This document shows positions 18,282-26,448 of a stretch of 64,000 bases of DNA, one piece after another (positions within the stretch are counted from its first letter, which is position 1; each line of letters starts with the position of its first letter). The stretch covers positions 720,191 through 784,190 of the forward strand of contig CBDDLH010000015.1 of NCBI GenBank assembly GCA_965230565.1, read 5' to 3'. Below the pieces are notes generated by a model. It was not told the DNA's origin and made no database searches. It worked only from the letters and a program-made list of their open reading frames with translations. The position numbers and the translations under genes were made by a program. This DNA comes from BCD1 sp965230565 (GTDB lineage: Bacteria > Bacteroidota > Bacteroidia > Chitinophagales > Saprospiraceae).

Positions 18282-18289
18282 TATTTTTG
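18282..18289 (+). promoter_or_regulatory. TAnnTTTG -7 box of the MazG-like gene
   Basis: TATTTTTG matches the Bacteroidota -7 consensus exactly and lies 58 bases before the chosen ATG at 18347. A -33 element is not obvious. Its position argues against translation starting at 18251. Confidence 0.45.
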
Positions 18290-18346
18290 TTCTTTATTTC
18301 TAAAAATCCACGACATTATTTGTCAGCCACCATCGCAAACAAAACT

Positions 18347-18817
18347 ATGGAAAAACTCGATTCACTCAATCAGGTAGCAGAATTTCACAACACTTTCGGA
18401 CACCCGGTCGAACCCAACCCGATCATTCCTGCTGAGAAAAGATGCAAGTTACGTGTCGCATTACTTGCTGAAGAACTGGACGAACTCAAAAAAGCCATTG
18501 ATGACAGAGACATCGTTGAAATCGCAGATGCGCTTTGTGATTTACAATACGTCCTTTCCGGTGCTGTGCTTGAATTTGGCTTAGGTGAAAAATTCGGAGC
18601 TTTATTTGATGAAGTGCAACGCTCCAATATGAGTAAGACCTGCAATAGCCTGGAAGAAGCCGAGGCTACTCAAAAACATTATAAGGAAACGAGAGGCTTC
18701 GATAGCTTTATTGAAAAATCGGGCGATCACTACCTGGTTTACAGAACTGAGGATCATAAGACGCTGAAATCCATTAACTATTCTCCTGCGGACCTGGATA
18801 GTATTTTAGAGAAATAG
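18347..18817 (+). CDS. MazG-like nucleoside triphosphate pyrophosphohydrolase
   Basis: A 156-residue all-alpha NTP-PPase-like protein. It has the acidic metal-binding signature ExxE (AEELDEL, Glu42-Glu46) followed by ExxD (EIADALCD, Glu58-Asp65). Family members hydrolyse (d)NTPs or similar nucleotides to the monophosphate and pyrophosphate. The C-terminal half (YKETRGFDSFIEKSGDHYLVYRTEDHKTLKSINYSPADL) resembles the tail of the phage/Bacteroidota MazG-like group. The start at 18347 is chosen because the upstream 32 residues look non-globular and cross the promoter box. Cytoplasmic; physiological substrate unknown. Confidence 0.85.
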   Translation: MEKLDSLNQVAEFHNTFGHPVEPNPIIPAEKRCKLRVALLAEELDELKKAIDDRDIVEIADALCDLQYVLSGAVLEFGLGEKFGALFDEVQRSNMSKTCNSLEEAEATQKHYKETRGFDSFIEKSGDHYLVYRTEDHKTLKSINYSPADLDSILEK

Positions 18818-18840
18818 GAAGGAGGACGCGGAGTTTTTTT

Positions 18841-18918
18841 TACCGCAAAGGCGCCAGGAAGCGCAAGGTTCGCTAGGACAAAATCATTGCGAACCTTGCG
18901 CTTCTATTGCGCCTTTGC
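18841..18918. repeat. Long hairpin repeat, right arm interrupted by the MITE
   Basis: The left arm (18841-18873, beginning TACCGCAAAGGCGCC and ending AAGGTTCGC) pairs with the right arm (from 18889, GCGAACCTTGCGC). The right arm continues after the inserted element with GGTTATA from 19279. Without the insertion this would be a near-complete palindrome of about 80 bases. Similar hairpins lie at 26449-26534 and perhaps 173-243. Confidence 0.75.
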
Positions 18919-19268
18919 CTAGGGCTTCTACACAAGTAGTATAAGTTGTTTTTATAATGTGTTTTCGGTCGAGTTTTCAAGAAAACCTCCAGTTATAAGT
19001 GAAAAATGAATGAATGACCAAGAAAATCGTGCCGGAACCGCAGAATCTCGAACCGCAGAATAACCAATGTAGAAGTTTTTTTAGCAATTCTAAATTGGAT
19101 ATTGGACATTCTGCTGTTTTGCGGTTCCGGCAGGTTCATTTTCCCTTCTTCATTCTGCCATTCGGCAGTTTTTTGCAGCCTGACTTTGAATAAACACAAT
19201 GAATTGGGTTAAAATTTAAATAAAACAGATTATATATTTTTATTATACTACTTGTGTAGAAGCCCTAG
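18919..19268. mobile_element. MITE-like non-autonomous element, 350 bp
   Basis: A 350-base element has perfect 26-base terminal inverted repeats (18919-18944 and 19243-19268), beginning CTAGGGCTTCTACACAAG. A 10-base direct repeat, GCGCCTTTGC, flanks it exactly (18909-18918 and 19269-19278), as expected for a target-site duplication. There is no transposase ORF inside. The interior is AT-rich with its own inverted segment (GCCGGAACCGCAGAAT against TTGCGGTTCCGGC). It sits within the right arm of a hairpin repeat. It would have been moved by a transposase elsewhere in the genome; the 10-base duplication is compatible with IS4-like or related families, but I cannot assign one. Confidence 0.85.
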
Positions 19269-19289
19269 GCGCCTTTGCGGTTATACCAT

Positions 19290-20300
19290 TTAGCCCCCTC
19301 CCTCCAAAAACTTCACCAAACATTTCCCTGCCTCTTCCCAGGTATATTGATTTCGCAAAGCCATGTTTTCAGCATTCTGAGCCAGTTTTTGATGCAATTG
19401 ACCATTTTTTGCAATCCTGCACAGCTTATCTACCAGATCTGACATATCCTGACTAACCATTCCATTTTTTGCTTCTTTAACATGGTTAGCAGCATTGCCT
19501 CCGTTTAATACCAGCAGTGGCAAACCTGTCGCAGCAGCCTCCTGAATGGCCATTCCATAAGTTTCCATGAAGGCAGTAGAGATAAAAAGATTGACCTGTT
19601 GGTAAAGGGCCCAAATTTCTTCCGGGCTTGCCTGGCCTAAATAATGGAAGTTTTTTCCGAGGGTTGGCGAATTTTCAATCATTCTGAGACACTTTTGTGC
19701 ATATTCCGGCTCAAACTGATCACTTCCGGCAAGGGTGATTTTCAGGTTGGAAGGTAGTTCTTTTTCTGATAGAGATTTGAGAAATGGTTCTATTCCTTTT
19801 CTTTCCTGCAAATTGGCAACCATCAGGGCGTTCACGGTTTGAAAGTCTCTGGAAGAAATTTCAGGTTTTCTGTCCAAGGCAGGTTCAATGGCAATGATTT
19901 TCTCTTTAGAAAACCCTTTCGATTTAAGATAATTGGAAGTAAAATCACTACTGACAAGAAATCCGTCAAATTTCTTTAACAAAGCAGCTTCATTTTCCTC
20001 AAACCATTGATCGGAAGAATATCCTTTGGACGGGTAAAGGCTTTCCAGATGATGAACGATCAACCAATTATTGTCATTGGCATTTAAATACCTTAGCTGA
20101 TCGAGATATAATGTATCCCAAAACAGGAAGCTGTTTTTTCTTATTTCCAATCGCAGTAAATCAGCAGGTTGAGCAATGGTACAATCGACCTTCAAATCTT
20201 TTAAGGCACCAATAAGGTTGGCATTATAAATATTCCCTCCGGAATGAAATTCATCTGGCTGAGGTACTACAAAAACCAATCTTGAGGGGTCAGGATTCAT
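19290..20300 (-). CDS. Glycosyltransferase family 4-like (GT-B) protein
   Basis: A 336-residue GT-B glycosyltransferase starting MNPDPSRLVFVVPQ. It keeps the N-terminal GGNIYNANLIGAL loop, the linker ANLQERKGIEPFL typical of GT4 enzymes, and the E-x7-E donor-binding motif (ETYGMAIQEAAATG). It should transfer a sugar from a nucleotide sugar to an unknown acceptor in the cytoplasm. The start codon lies inside the end of the PTPS gene (11-base overlap), so the two are translationally coupled. Its place as last gene of a GTP cyclohydrolase II/RibD/dehydrogenase/PTPS operon suggests the acceptor is a pterin- or pyrimidine-derived small molecule. That is inference. Confidence 0.85.
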   Translation of the reverse strand: MNPDPSRLVFVVPQPDEFHSGGNIYNANLIGALKDLKVDCTIAQPADLLRLEIRKNSFLFWDTLYLDQLRYLNANDNNWLIVHHLESLYPSKGYSSDQWFEENEAALLKKFDGFLVSSDFTSNYLKSKGFSKEKIIAIEPALDRKPEISSRDFQTVNALMVANLQERKGIEPFLKSLSEKELPSNLKITLAGSDQFEPEYAQKCLRMIENSPTLGKNFHYLGQASPEEIWALYQQVNLFISTAFMETYGMAIQEAAATGLPLLVLNGGNAANHVKEAKNGMVSQDMSDLVDKLCRIAKNGQLHQKLAQNAENMALRNQYTWEEAGKCLVKFLEGGG

Positions 20301-20661
20301 AGGATGCCCATGCGATGTGTGATTCTCCAAGTGTTACCTTGATCTTTCCTGAGAACTGACCCGATACCTTTTGCTTTACTTCTTCATGAATGTATTTGGC
20401 AAGGAATTCGGTGGTAGTCAATTGACCCTTGAACTGAGGCAATTCATCCAGGTTTTGATAGTTCAACGGATTAAGGACTTCCTTCAAAGCATCATGCGCC
20501 AAAGAAATATCAATCACTACCGCCATATCATTTAATTCTTCTGCAAAAAAGCTTACATCCACTACATAGGTGGCTCCATGCATCTTCTGTGCCGGGCCAA
20601 ATCCCGGATGCGCAAATGAATGCGCGATCATAATGTGTTGTCTGATTTTTACGCTGTACAT
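20290..20661 (-). CDS. 6-pyruvoyltetrahydropterin synthase/QueD family protein with altered active site
   Basis: A 123-residue T-fold protein of the PTPS/QueD family. The family normally binds zinc through three His (one in an AAH-type motif, two in HGHNY) and uses a Cys nucleophile. Here IAHSFAH provides the first His, but the second site reads KMHGATY, so one zinc ligand is replaced by Ala, and no Cys precedes it. The C-terminal substrate-binding Glu in TLGESHIAW is kept. Length is normal. It probably acts on a different substrate or by a different mechanism than canonical PTPS. It overlaps the glycosyltransferase gene and has heptamer repeats in its leader. Confidence 0.8.
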   Translation of the reverse strand: MYSVKIRQHIMIAHSFAHPGFGPAQKMHGATYVVDVSFFAEELNDMAVVIDISLAHDALKEVLNPLNYQNLDELPQFKGQLTTTEFLAKYIHEEVKQKVSGQFSGKIKVTLGESHIAWASYES

Positions 20662-20674
20662 TTTTGTGGTTTCA

Positions 20675-20728
20675 AGTTACTGGTTACTGGTTGCTTGGTT
20701 ACTGGTTGCTGGTTGCTGGTTGCTGGTT
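20675..20728. repeat. Heptamer repeat array in the leader of the PTPS-like gene
   Basis: Seven or so TTACTGG/TTGCTGG units, slightly degenerate at the gene-proximal end, start 14 bases upstream of the PTPS start codon and fill most of the 82-base gap to the dehydrogenase gene. Confidence 0.8.
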
Positions 20729-20743
20729 AAAGTGATAGAGTTA

Positions 20744-21703
20744 TTATTTGTACGCTATACAACATCCCAGGCCGTTAAATTCATCGTTCCGAAGTTTATT
20801 AAAAAAAGCCGGTGTTTCTTCAAATGGGATCACCTGGGTAATATGGGAATCAAATGCTTCTAATTGCAATAACTCAAAGACTACAGCTTTCCTCCTTTGA
20901 TAATCCCAACGGGAAGTCCTGACTGCCGGGATTCTGGATACCTGAGAACTAATGATCTGTTTGCGCTGATAATGGAAATCTGCGCCTAATTTCAAGCTCA
21001 CTTCACTCGTGCCGTACCAACTTAGCTCCACTATCCTGCCTTCCTGGCCAACACTTTCAATACACAATTGTAAGGCATCTCCGCTGGAAGTTGTATTTAC
21101 AGAAACATCAAAATACCCTGACTCAAAATCTTCCAACATTTCAAAACCCATTTCCGTTCCCGATTGTCTTTTCTTTTCGTCCTTTTCCAGGACCTTGAGT
21201 TCCACTGCCGGCATCATGCTTATTAGTCTGGCGATCAGAGAACCGATCATTCCAAAACCTGCCACCAAAACCCGGTCTCCAACGCTAATTCCTCCATCCC
21301 AAACAGCATTAACAGCCGTTTCCAAATTACTGGCCAGCGTTGCCCTCAGGGCCGGAACATTCTCCGGAATTACAAAAACATCCTCCTGATCAACCAAAAC
21401 CATTTCCTGATGAGGATGCAGTAAATGCACCTTTCTTCCAATCAACGGTCCATCACTCATGACCTCTCCAACCAGAGAGTATCCATATTTGACCGGGAAT
21501 TTAAAATCCCCTTCCATGTAAGGCACTTTCATTGCTTTGGCGGCGGTTTCAGGCACCAAACCTTTTGCTACAAGTCTTTCGGTACCGGTACTTATCAGGG
21601 AATACAGACTTTTTACCTGTAGTTGGTTTTCGGAAAGCATACCCAGTTCAACCTGCTTTAGAGCCGAATGCTCACTGGAATTGTGCCATAAAGCTCTGTT
21701 CAT
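20744..21703 (-). CDS. BchC-like medium-chain dehydrogenase
   Basis: A 319-residue medium-chain dehydrogenase/reductase. The N-terminal LYSLISTGTERLVAKG and FPVKYGYSLVGEV segments resemble BchC-type and related zinc-ADH-like proteins, while the usual GHE zinc-site motif is absent. The Rossmann nucleotide-binding motif is VLVAGFGMIGSLIARL (around residue 145-160). Probably an NAD(P)-dependent alcohol or sugar-side-chain oxidoreductase; substrate unknown. It lies in the middle of the pterin-like operon, 38 bases after the RibD-type gene. I would expect it to act on the side chain of the pathway intermediate. Confidence 0.75.
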   Translation of the reverse strand: MNRALWHNSSEHSALKQVELGMLSENQLQVKSLYSLISTGTERLVAKGLVPETAAKAMKVPYMEGDFKFPVKYGYSLVGEVMSDGPLIGRKVHLLHPHQEMVLVDQEDVFVIPENVPALRATLASNLETAVNAVWDGGISVGDRVLVAGFGMIGSLIARLISMMPAVELKVLEKDEKKRQSGTEMGFEMLEDFESGYFDVSVNTTSSGDALQLCIESVGQEGRIVELSWYGTSEVSLKLGADFHYQRKQIISSQVSRIPAVRTSRWDYQRRKAVVFELLQLEAFDSHITQVIPFEETPAFFNKLRNDEFNGLGCCIAYK

Positions 21704-21741
21704 TTTTTATGGACTGGTTTTGATTAATCAACTTAGTTTTT

Positions 21742-22683
21742 TCAAGTCAGAAAACCTGAAAACATTATGGCATCTCCCATTTTCCAAAACCGGAAGGTTT
21801 CGAATTGCAAACCATCTGTCACTTGTTCAATGTGCGGAAGCTGAATGGCCTGTTTTCCTGAGCCAAAAAGCATGGGTGCCAGATGCAGCTGCAAAATATC
21901 AACTTTTTTGTCTTTAAGGAAATTAGACGTAGTCATTGGTCCTCCTTCGAGGTAAACAGAGTGGATCCCTTTGGAAAATAAGAAATGTAGAATCTTGCCA
22001 GAATCAATATGTCTGCCTTTGGAAGGGATCTTAAAATATTCTATTCCTTTCGGAAAATTGCAATCCTCATTACCAATGACTGTTACTGGATCCGGACAGG
22101 CCTTAAGCAAACTATCGAAGTCTTCACAGGTATGTCCAATAATCACTCTTTGCGGATTTTTACCGGACACCATTCTTACCGTAAGTCTTGGTTTATCAAA
22201 TTTTACGGTACCGCTTCCAACCATAATTGCATCACACAGTGCCCGCATACGATGAGCATGAATCAGATTCTCCTCATTACCAATCCATTTGGAATGGCCG
22301 GTTGCTGTAGCGATTTTCCCATCAAGGGTTTGGGCAAAATGGGCAACGGTAATCGCCCGCTGAGTTTTTAAGGAATGCAATTTCAGTAAACAATACGGCA
22401 GATAAAACTTAAGAAACTTGAGATGCTTTTTTTTGAGTTGACCTTGCTTTAAAACACTGATCTCATAATTTTTTTCCATCAAAAGCACAGTGCTGCCCTT
22501 CTGACTAACCTTAGTGCCCGGGGCCAATAAAAGTAAAACAGACAATTTTTTGGGACCAGAAGGCTGGAGCTGATCCAAAGTAACCTGTCCATCCAAGACC
22601 AAATGACAATAGGAAACATTTCCATCACAGGCATCTATGAGGGATTTGAGTTCGAGTAGCTTAAGCCATAACTTTTCTTTCAT
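21742..22683 (-). CDS. RibD C-terminal-type pyrimidine reductase
   Basis: A 313-residue protein whose C-terminal ~220 residues are a RibD-C/DHFR-like NADPH reductase domain. AQTLDGKIATATGHSKWIG, then HRMRALCDAIMVGSGTV, and VYLEGGPMTTSNFL are typical. In riboflavin synthesis this domain reduces the ribose of the pyrimidine intermediate to ribitol. The N-terminal ~100 residues are not the usual RibD deaminase: no zinc HAE/PCxxxGxxPPC motifs are seen. The codon at 22704 giving a longer form is TTG; the ATG at 22683 is preferred. It follows GTP cyclohydrolase II by about 45 bases. A secondary-metabolite role rather than housekeeping riboflavin synthesis is likely. Confidence 0.82.
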   Translation of the reverse strand: MKEKLWLKLLELKSLIDACDGNVSYCHLVLDGQVTLDQLQPSGPKKLSVLLLLAPGTKVSQKGSTVLLMEKNYEISVLKQGQLKKKHLKFLKFYLPYCLLKLHSLKTQRAITVAHFAQTLDGKIATATGHSKWIGNEENLIHAHRMRALCDAIMVGSGTVKFDKPRLTVRMVSGKNPQRVIIGHTCEDFDSLLKACPDPVTVIGNEDCNFPKGIEYFKIPSKGRHIDSGKILHFLFSKGIHSVYLEGGPMTTSNFLKDKKVDILQLHLAPMLFGSGKQAIQLPHIEQVTDGLQFETFRFWKMGDAIMFSGFLT

Positions 22684-22728
22684 ACAGAAAGATGGTTTTA
22701 GCAATTTTGAGCCTCAGTTTGTAAGGGC

Positions 22729-23316
22729 TTAAAGTTTATACAAGTGCCCCATTTCATCCTGTTTTGTTTTCAGGTAACCGCGATTATTGTCATTGGGTTT
22801 GATAACGATGGGCACTCTTTCGGTGACTTTTACAGGACCGTTTTCAAAGGCTTCGATTTTTTCCGGGTTATTGGTAAGCAGCCTGATCTCGGATATTCCA
22901 AGGGAAACAAGCATTTCCACGGCAATATCGTATTGCCTGGCATCCCGCTCCAAACCAAGATGCAAATTGGCATCGACCGTATTGAGTCCGCTATCTTGTA
23001 AATTATAGGCCTTCAATTTATTGATGATACCAATTCCGCGTCCTTCCTGACGCAGGTATAAAACCAAACCTCCCTGTTCTGCGGCCATTTTCAAAGCCAT
23101 ATCCAATTGTTCTCCGCAATCACAACGCCTGGATCCAAAAAGATCTCCGGTAATACACTCGGAATGCACCCGGGTAAGCACCGGCCCGGAAGAGATATCA
23201 CAAGACGTATGCACCAGGGCCAAATGTGGCATCCACTCTTCCACATTATCCGAAAAAGCGATCATATTGAAATCTCCCCAGGGTGTAGGGATCATGGCTT
23301 CTGCCTGTTTTTTCAT
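22729..23316 (-). CDS. ribA: GTP cyclohydrolase II
   Basis: A 195-residue monofunctional GTP cyclohydrolase II. Zinc ligands Cys54, Cys65 and Cys67 lie in HSECITGDLFGSRRCDCGEQ, and the catalytic/GTP-binding motif LRQEGRGIGI and the C-terminal LLTNNPEKIEAF are intact. It converts GTP to 2,5-diamino-6-ribosylamino-4(3H)-pyrimidinone 5'-phosphate, formate and pyrophosphate. It is the first gene of the five-gene minus-strand operon. It lacks the RibB domain that Bacteroidota riboflavin genes often carry, and it lies with PTPS and glycosyltransferase genes, so it probably feeds a dedicated pathway. ATG at 23316 is chosen over TTG at 23319. Confidence 0.93.
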   Translation of the reverse strand: MKKQAEAMIPTPWGDFNMIAFSDNVEEWMPHLALVHTSCDISSGPVLTRVHSECITGDLFGSRRCDCGEQLDMALKMAAEQGGLVLYLRQEGRGIGIINKLKAYNLQDSGLNTVDANLHLGLERDARQYDIAVEMLVSLGISEIRLLTNNPEKIEAFENGPVKVTERVPIVIKPNDNNRGYLKTKQDEMGHLYKL

Positions 23317-23525
23317 CAATTATTATTTAAAAAAGCTTCCGGTAATTCCTCCTACCGGCAACTTTACCGTTAATTGTCCAAATCAACCAAATTCCCGACC
23401 TCGTAAGGAATTACAACTTACGGCCGGGTTTTGTTCTATTGAAATAGATTTTGGTAATGATTTTGGCAAGCTTCAGTGCAAAATTAACAAATTCCTTCAA
23501 AAGAAATTCACCTCGACCCGCATTG

Positions 23526-25280
23526 TTAAAAATCCATCCGCTGAGGAGCTATATTCATTCGCACTCCTCCACCAAAATAAAACACCTTTTGGTCCAGCTC
23601 ATCAACCTGACTGTCTTTAGTTCTGTAAAACCCTTTTACATCCAAAAAAAGATTGTGCCTGAGCATAAAACTCACATCCAGTCCCGCAAGCAAAGTACGT
23701 GCCTGAATGCCCTGACCTATCTCATTTCCGTAATCCTGAACTCTTGTGTCGTAGGAAAGCAAAATGTTATTGCCCCAGTTTTCTTCAGCAGTATCTTCTC
23801 CAAATACTGCACTGATCATTCGTGCTTCAATCAACCATTTCTTATGGAAACGATATCTCCCTTTAATTATCAACTCTCTGAAATTCGCTCCCAGTGGATG
23901 AGCCAGCGGCTGATCATAATGGCTATAAGGAGCCGTTTCATCTCTAAAAGTAAAAGTGTAAGGGGTAACGCTATTGTATTCAGCCTGAAAATCCAGGTGA
24001 TCAACACCGAGTACATCATAATATTTAAGCCCTAATTGAACTCCGTATTTATTGGCCCACCACCCATCTCGTTTGATAAATAACTCATCAAACTTGAATT
24101 CATCCAGCATCACCTGTCCGTATAGCTGGAATCTGTGAAGGAAGTTCCACCGACCATTTAAACCAATGAGAATATTGTCCGGACTTCCTATACTATGCTC
24201 CACCAACCGGTAAAGGATTACCGGATTCAAATACTGAAATTCAAAATGGTTTGCCCTGCTGAAAATCACCGTTTCGAAAAAGCCTAGCTCCAGGTTCGGT
24301 AGAGGTCTGAAACTGAAATAGTGAGCGGCCATGTATTTTTTATTGACGAGGTTTCCGCCAAATTGGTAGGTGCCTTCTGTCAACTCAGCAAAAAGATTTT
24401 GATAATGAAATTTCCATACCCGCCAATTGAACTTCAGGTAGAAAAAATTATTGGAGAAATCAGACAGGAGTAAAGACCTGTATCCATTACCAATGAAATG
24501 TTTTCCATATCCGATCTGCATTCCCACATGTCGGGTGATATTGTACCCCAAATACCCCTGTCCGTTAAGAAAATCATACCCGTTCTCAATATCAAACAAA
24601 CTGCTTTTATAGGGCTTCACAAATCCCTGCCCCGGGATGTAATTGTATTTTTCAAAACGCTCATTGACATAATCGGGGAAACCTGCCTGGGTCTCCTGGA
24701 TATTCATAAAAAAATACAAACGGTCATCTACCCCGCCCCGGACCTGAATCCCCCTTAGGTTGTTAAAAAACAAACCATCTGCACTGGAAACCAGATTTAG
24801 ATCCAAAAGTGGATTTACCCGGATGTGAAAATATTTATCGTTGATGTCAAATAAATTGGCGGGCGTCTGGTAAAAGTATTTTAGGAAGGGACGCTTACTC
24901 AAAACAAACCTCGGGTCAGCACGGCTGGCTTCCATCTGAGTCATCTCCGCTTGTGCAGTTGTCTCCTTTGTACCAAGCAGCGTTGTTGCAAAATGCCCAA
25001 TGCCTAACCACTCATTATTATCCAGATAAAGGTATTCAAGATCACTATGATCCAAAGCAGAAAGTTGAATGTCAGCCGTATCTAATTCCAGGGCAAAACG
25101 TATGGCATCACTGCGATTCCAACCTTTAATGGCAGCATGACAGGGAGCTGCCAGGCCCGTTTTCACCTCTTGCCTGTCCAGGATATGATAAGCTTCATTG
25201 CCCAAAGGCAACAAGCTTCCCTGAGCCCCCAGGATGGCAGGGAAAAAGATCATCAGGAACAGGGGTAGCAGTTTGTTCAT
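23526..25280 (-). CDS. Outer-membrane barrel, Wzi/RemB-like capsule-assembly protein
   Basis: A 584-residue protein with a signal peptide (KLLPLFLMIFFPAILGAQ). Residues from about 130 onward are strands rich in Tyr/Phe/Trp with repeated turn residues (IGYGKHFIGNGYRSLLLSD, YLKFNWRVWKFHYQNLFAEL, GLNGRWNFLHRFQLYGQVMLDEF), a layout like the 18-strand Wzi lectin barrel and the RemB group of Bacteroidota. Such proteins bind or help assemble surface polysaccharide. It is divergent from the quinone oxidoreductase gene. Family assignment rests on pattern and is moderate. The ATG at 25280 is used; the codon at 25283 is TTG. Confidence 0.6.
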   Translation of the reverse strand: MNKLLPLFLMIFFPAILGAQGSLLPLGNEAYHILDRQEVKTGLAAPCHAAIKGWNRSDAIRFALELDTADIQLSALDHSDLEYLYLDNNEWLGIGHFATTLLGTKETTAQAEMTQMEASRADPRFVLSKRPFLKYFYQTPANLFDINDKYFHIRVNPLLDLNLVSSADGLFFNNLRGIQVRGGVDDRLYFFMNIQETQAGFPDYVNERFEKYNYIPGQGFVKPYKSSLFDIENGYDFLNGQGYLGYNITRHVGMQIGYGKHFIGNGYRSLLLSDFSNNFFYLKFNWRVWKFHYQNLFAELTEGTYQFGGNLVNKKYMAAHYFSFRPLPNLELGFFETVIFSRANHFEFQYLNPVILYRLVEHSIGSPDNILIGLNGRWNFLHRFQLYGQVMLDEFKFDELFIKRDGWWANKYGVQLGLKYYDVLGVDHLDFQAEYNSVTPYTFTFRDETAPYSHYDQPLAHPLGANFRELIIKGRYRFHKKWLIEARMISAVFGEDTAEENWGNNILLSYDTRVQDYGNEIGQGIQARTLLAGLDVSFMLRHNLFLDVKGFYRTKDSQVDELDQKVFYFGGGVRMNIAPQRMDF

Positions 25281-25299
25281 CAATATTCATTTTGACTGG

Positions 25300-25307
25300 C
25301 AAAGGTA
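25300..25307 (-). promoter_or_regulatory. TAnnTTTG -7 box upstream of the barrel gene
   Basis: TACCTTTG on the minus strand lies about 20 bases upstream of the start codon at 25280. It matches the -7 consensus; no clear -33 element is seen. A perfect 9-bp palindrome CAAGTCGTT/AACGACTTG with a one-base loop lies nearby at 25344-25362. Confidence 0.4.
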
Positions 25308-25409
25308 GGGAAATTGTCTTTGTTTTGTACCTTGAGCCTCCTAACAAGTCGTTGAACGACTTGCATACTACAAAATTCAATTTTCAAAATACAACTGTCA
25401 AATTCATCT

Positions 25410-25895
25410 ATGGAAGCATTCTTTCTCGTTAAGAACGGAAGCCCGGAAGTTGCCTTTGAGCGACGTGAAATTTCCCTAAAACAACCAGAAAGCCAGGAAG
25501 TGGCCATTGAAGTGGAGGCCTTTGGTTTAAACTTTGCAGATGTTACCGCCCGCCTGGGACTCTATCGGGATTGCCCTCCCCTACCGACAGTGGTGGGATA
25601 TGAAGTGGTTGGTCGAATCACCGAAACCGGGAGTGAAGTCAGCAATGTCAGCAAAGGGGACCGGGTGATCGCCTTCACTCGTTTTGGAGGATACGCCACT
25701 CATGTAGTGACCGATTCCCGCGGGGTTGCCAAAATCGAAGAAGACTATCCGGTTGGAAAAGCACTCGCACTTGGGTGTGCAGTATACCACTGCCTATTTT
25801 TCAGCGGAGATGGCTTCCAGTCTCAACCCTGGAGAAAAAGTGCTGATCCAGGCTGCTGCCGGAGGTGTGGGAACGGCTTTGGTACAGTTGTGTAA
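25410..25895 (+). CDS. Quinone oxidoreductase-like MDR protein, N-terminal part (frameshifted)
   Basis: The first 120 residues (MEAFFLVKNGSPEVAFERRE to EEDYPVGKALALG) form the GroES-like catalytic domain of a zeta-crystallin/quinone oxidoreductase, with FGLNFADVTARLGLY and PTVVGYEVVGRI. After ALALG the frame drifts into an unrelated Cys-rich tail. Removing one G from the GGG at 25773-25775 restores LGVQYTTAYFSAEMASSLNP, which continues in the ORF at 25726-26418. The whole gene, 25410-26418, would be about 335 residues, the normal family length. NADPH-dependent reductase of quinones or enones is the likely role. Confidence 0.8.
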   Translation: MEAFFLVKNGSPEVAFERREISLKQPESQEVAIEVEAFGLNFADVTARLGLYRDCPPLPTVVGYEVVGRITETGSEVSNVSKGDRVIAFTRFGGYATHVVTDSRGVAKIEEDYPVGKALALGCAVYHCLFFSGDGFQSQPWRKSADPGCCRRCGNGFGTVV

Positions 25896-26418
25896 ACTAA
25901 AAGGCTGTAAAATCTACGGCACTGCCGGCTCGGAAGAAAAATTGGAATACCTGAGAGGTCAGGGAGTCGATGTCCCGATCAATTATCGTACTCAGGATTT
26001 CAGTGAAGTGATCAAAGAGGACCTCGATGCGGTTTATGACTCCATTGGCGGGAGTACCTTTAAAAAGGGTTTCAAGCTCCTGGGCCCGGGTGGCCGGATG
26101 GTTTCCTTCGGCGCTGCTTCCCAATTGGATGCCGGAAACTTTTTCAGTAAGATCAAATTCGGCTTATCTTTTGGTTTTTACCATCCCGTTCAGTTTATCA
26201 TGAATTCCAAATCCATCAGCGGAGTGAATATGCTGCGCATTGCTGATCACAAACAACACTTGCTGCAGCATGCCATTGAACAGGTTGCTCAATTGGCCAA
26301 AGAAGGGAAAATCGATCCGTACGTGGGTGGAGTGTATCCGGCGAGCCAACTCAATGAGGCCCATACTGCCCTTGAAAAAAGAAAGACAATGGGTAAGATC
26401 GGAATTGCGTGGGAATAA
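25726..26418 (+). CDS. Quinone oxidoreductase-like MDR protein, C-terminal part (frameshifted)
   Basis: True homology starts at about 25776 with GVQYTTAYFSAEMASS. The nucleotide-binding motif VLIQAAAGGVGTALVQL is intact, followed by LKGCKIYGTAGSEEKLEYL and the C-terminal return to the catalytic domain (LNEAHTALEKRKTMGKIGIAWE). The nominal ATG at 25726 lies inside the overlapping region and is not a natural start. Read with 25410-25895 as one gene carrying a single extra G. If the frameshift is real the enzyme is dead, because domain 1 and the Rossmann fold are separated. Confidence 0.8.
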   Translation: MPKSKKTIRLEKHSHLGVQYTTAYFSAEMASSLNPGEKVLIQAAAGGVGTALVQLCKLKGCKIYGTAGSEEKLEYLRGQGVDVPINYRTQDFSEVIKEDLDAVYDSIGGSTFKKGFKLLGPGGRMVSFGAASQLDAGNFFSKIKFGLSFGFYHPVQFIMNSKSISGVNMLRIADHKQHLLQHAIEQVAQLAKEGKIDPYVGGVYPASQLNEAHTALEKRKTMGKIGIAWE

Positions 26419-26448
26419 TAATTGGTGAATTTTGAATTATTGAAATAT

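Noticed and set aside
25410..25895. 161-residue protein with Cys-rich C terminus as a distinct gene
   Set aside because: The Cys-rich tail is a frame-shifted reading of the MDR Rossmann motif.
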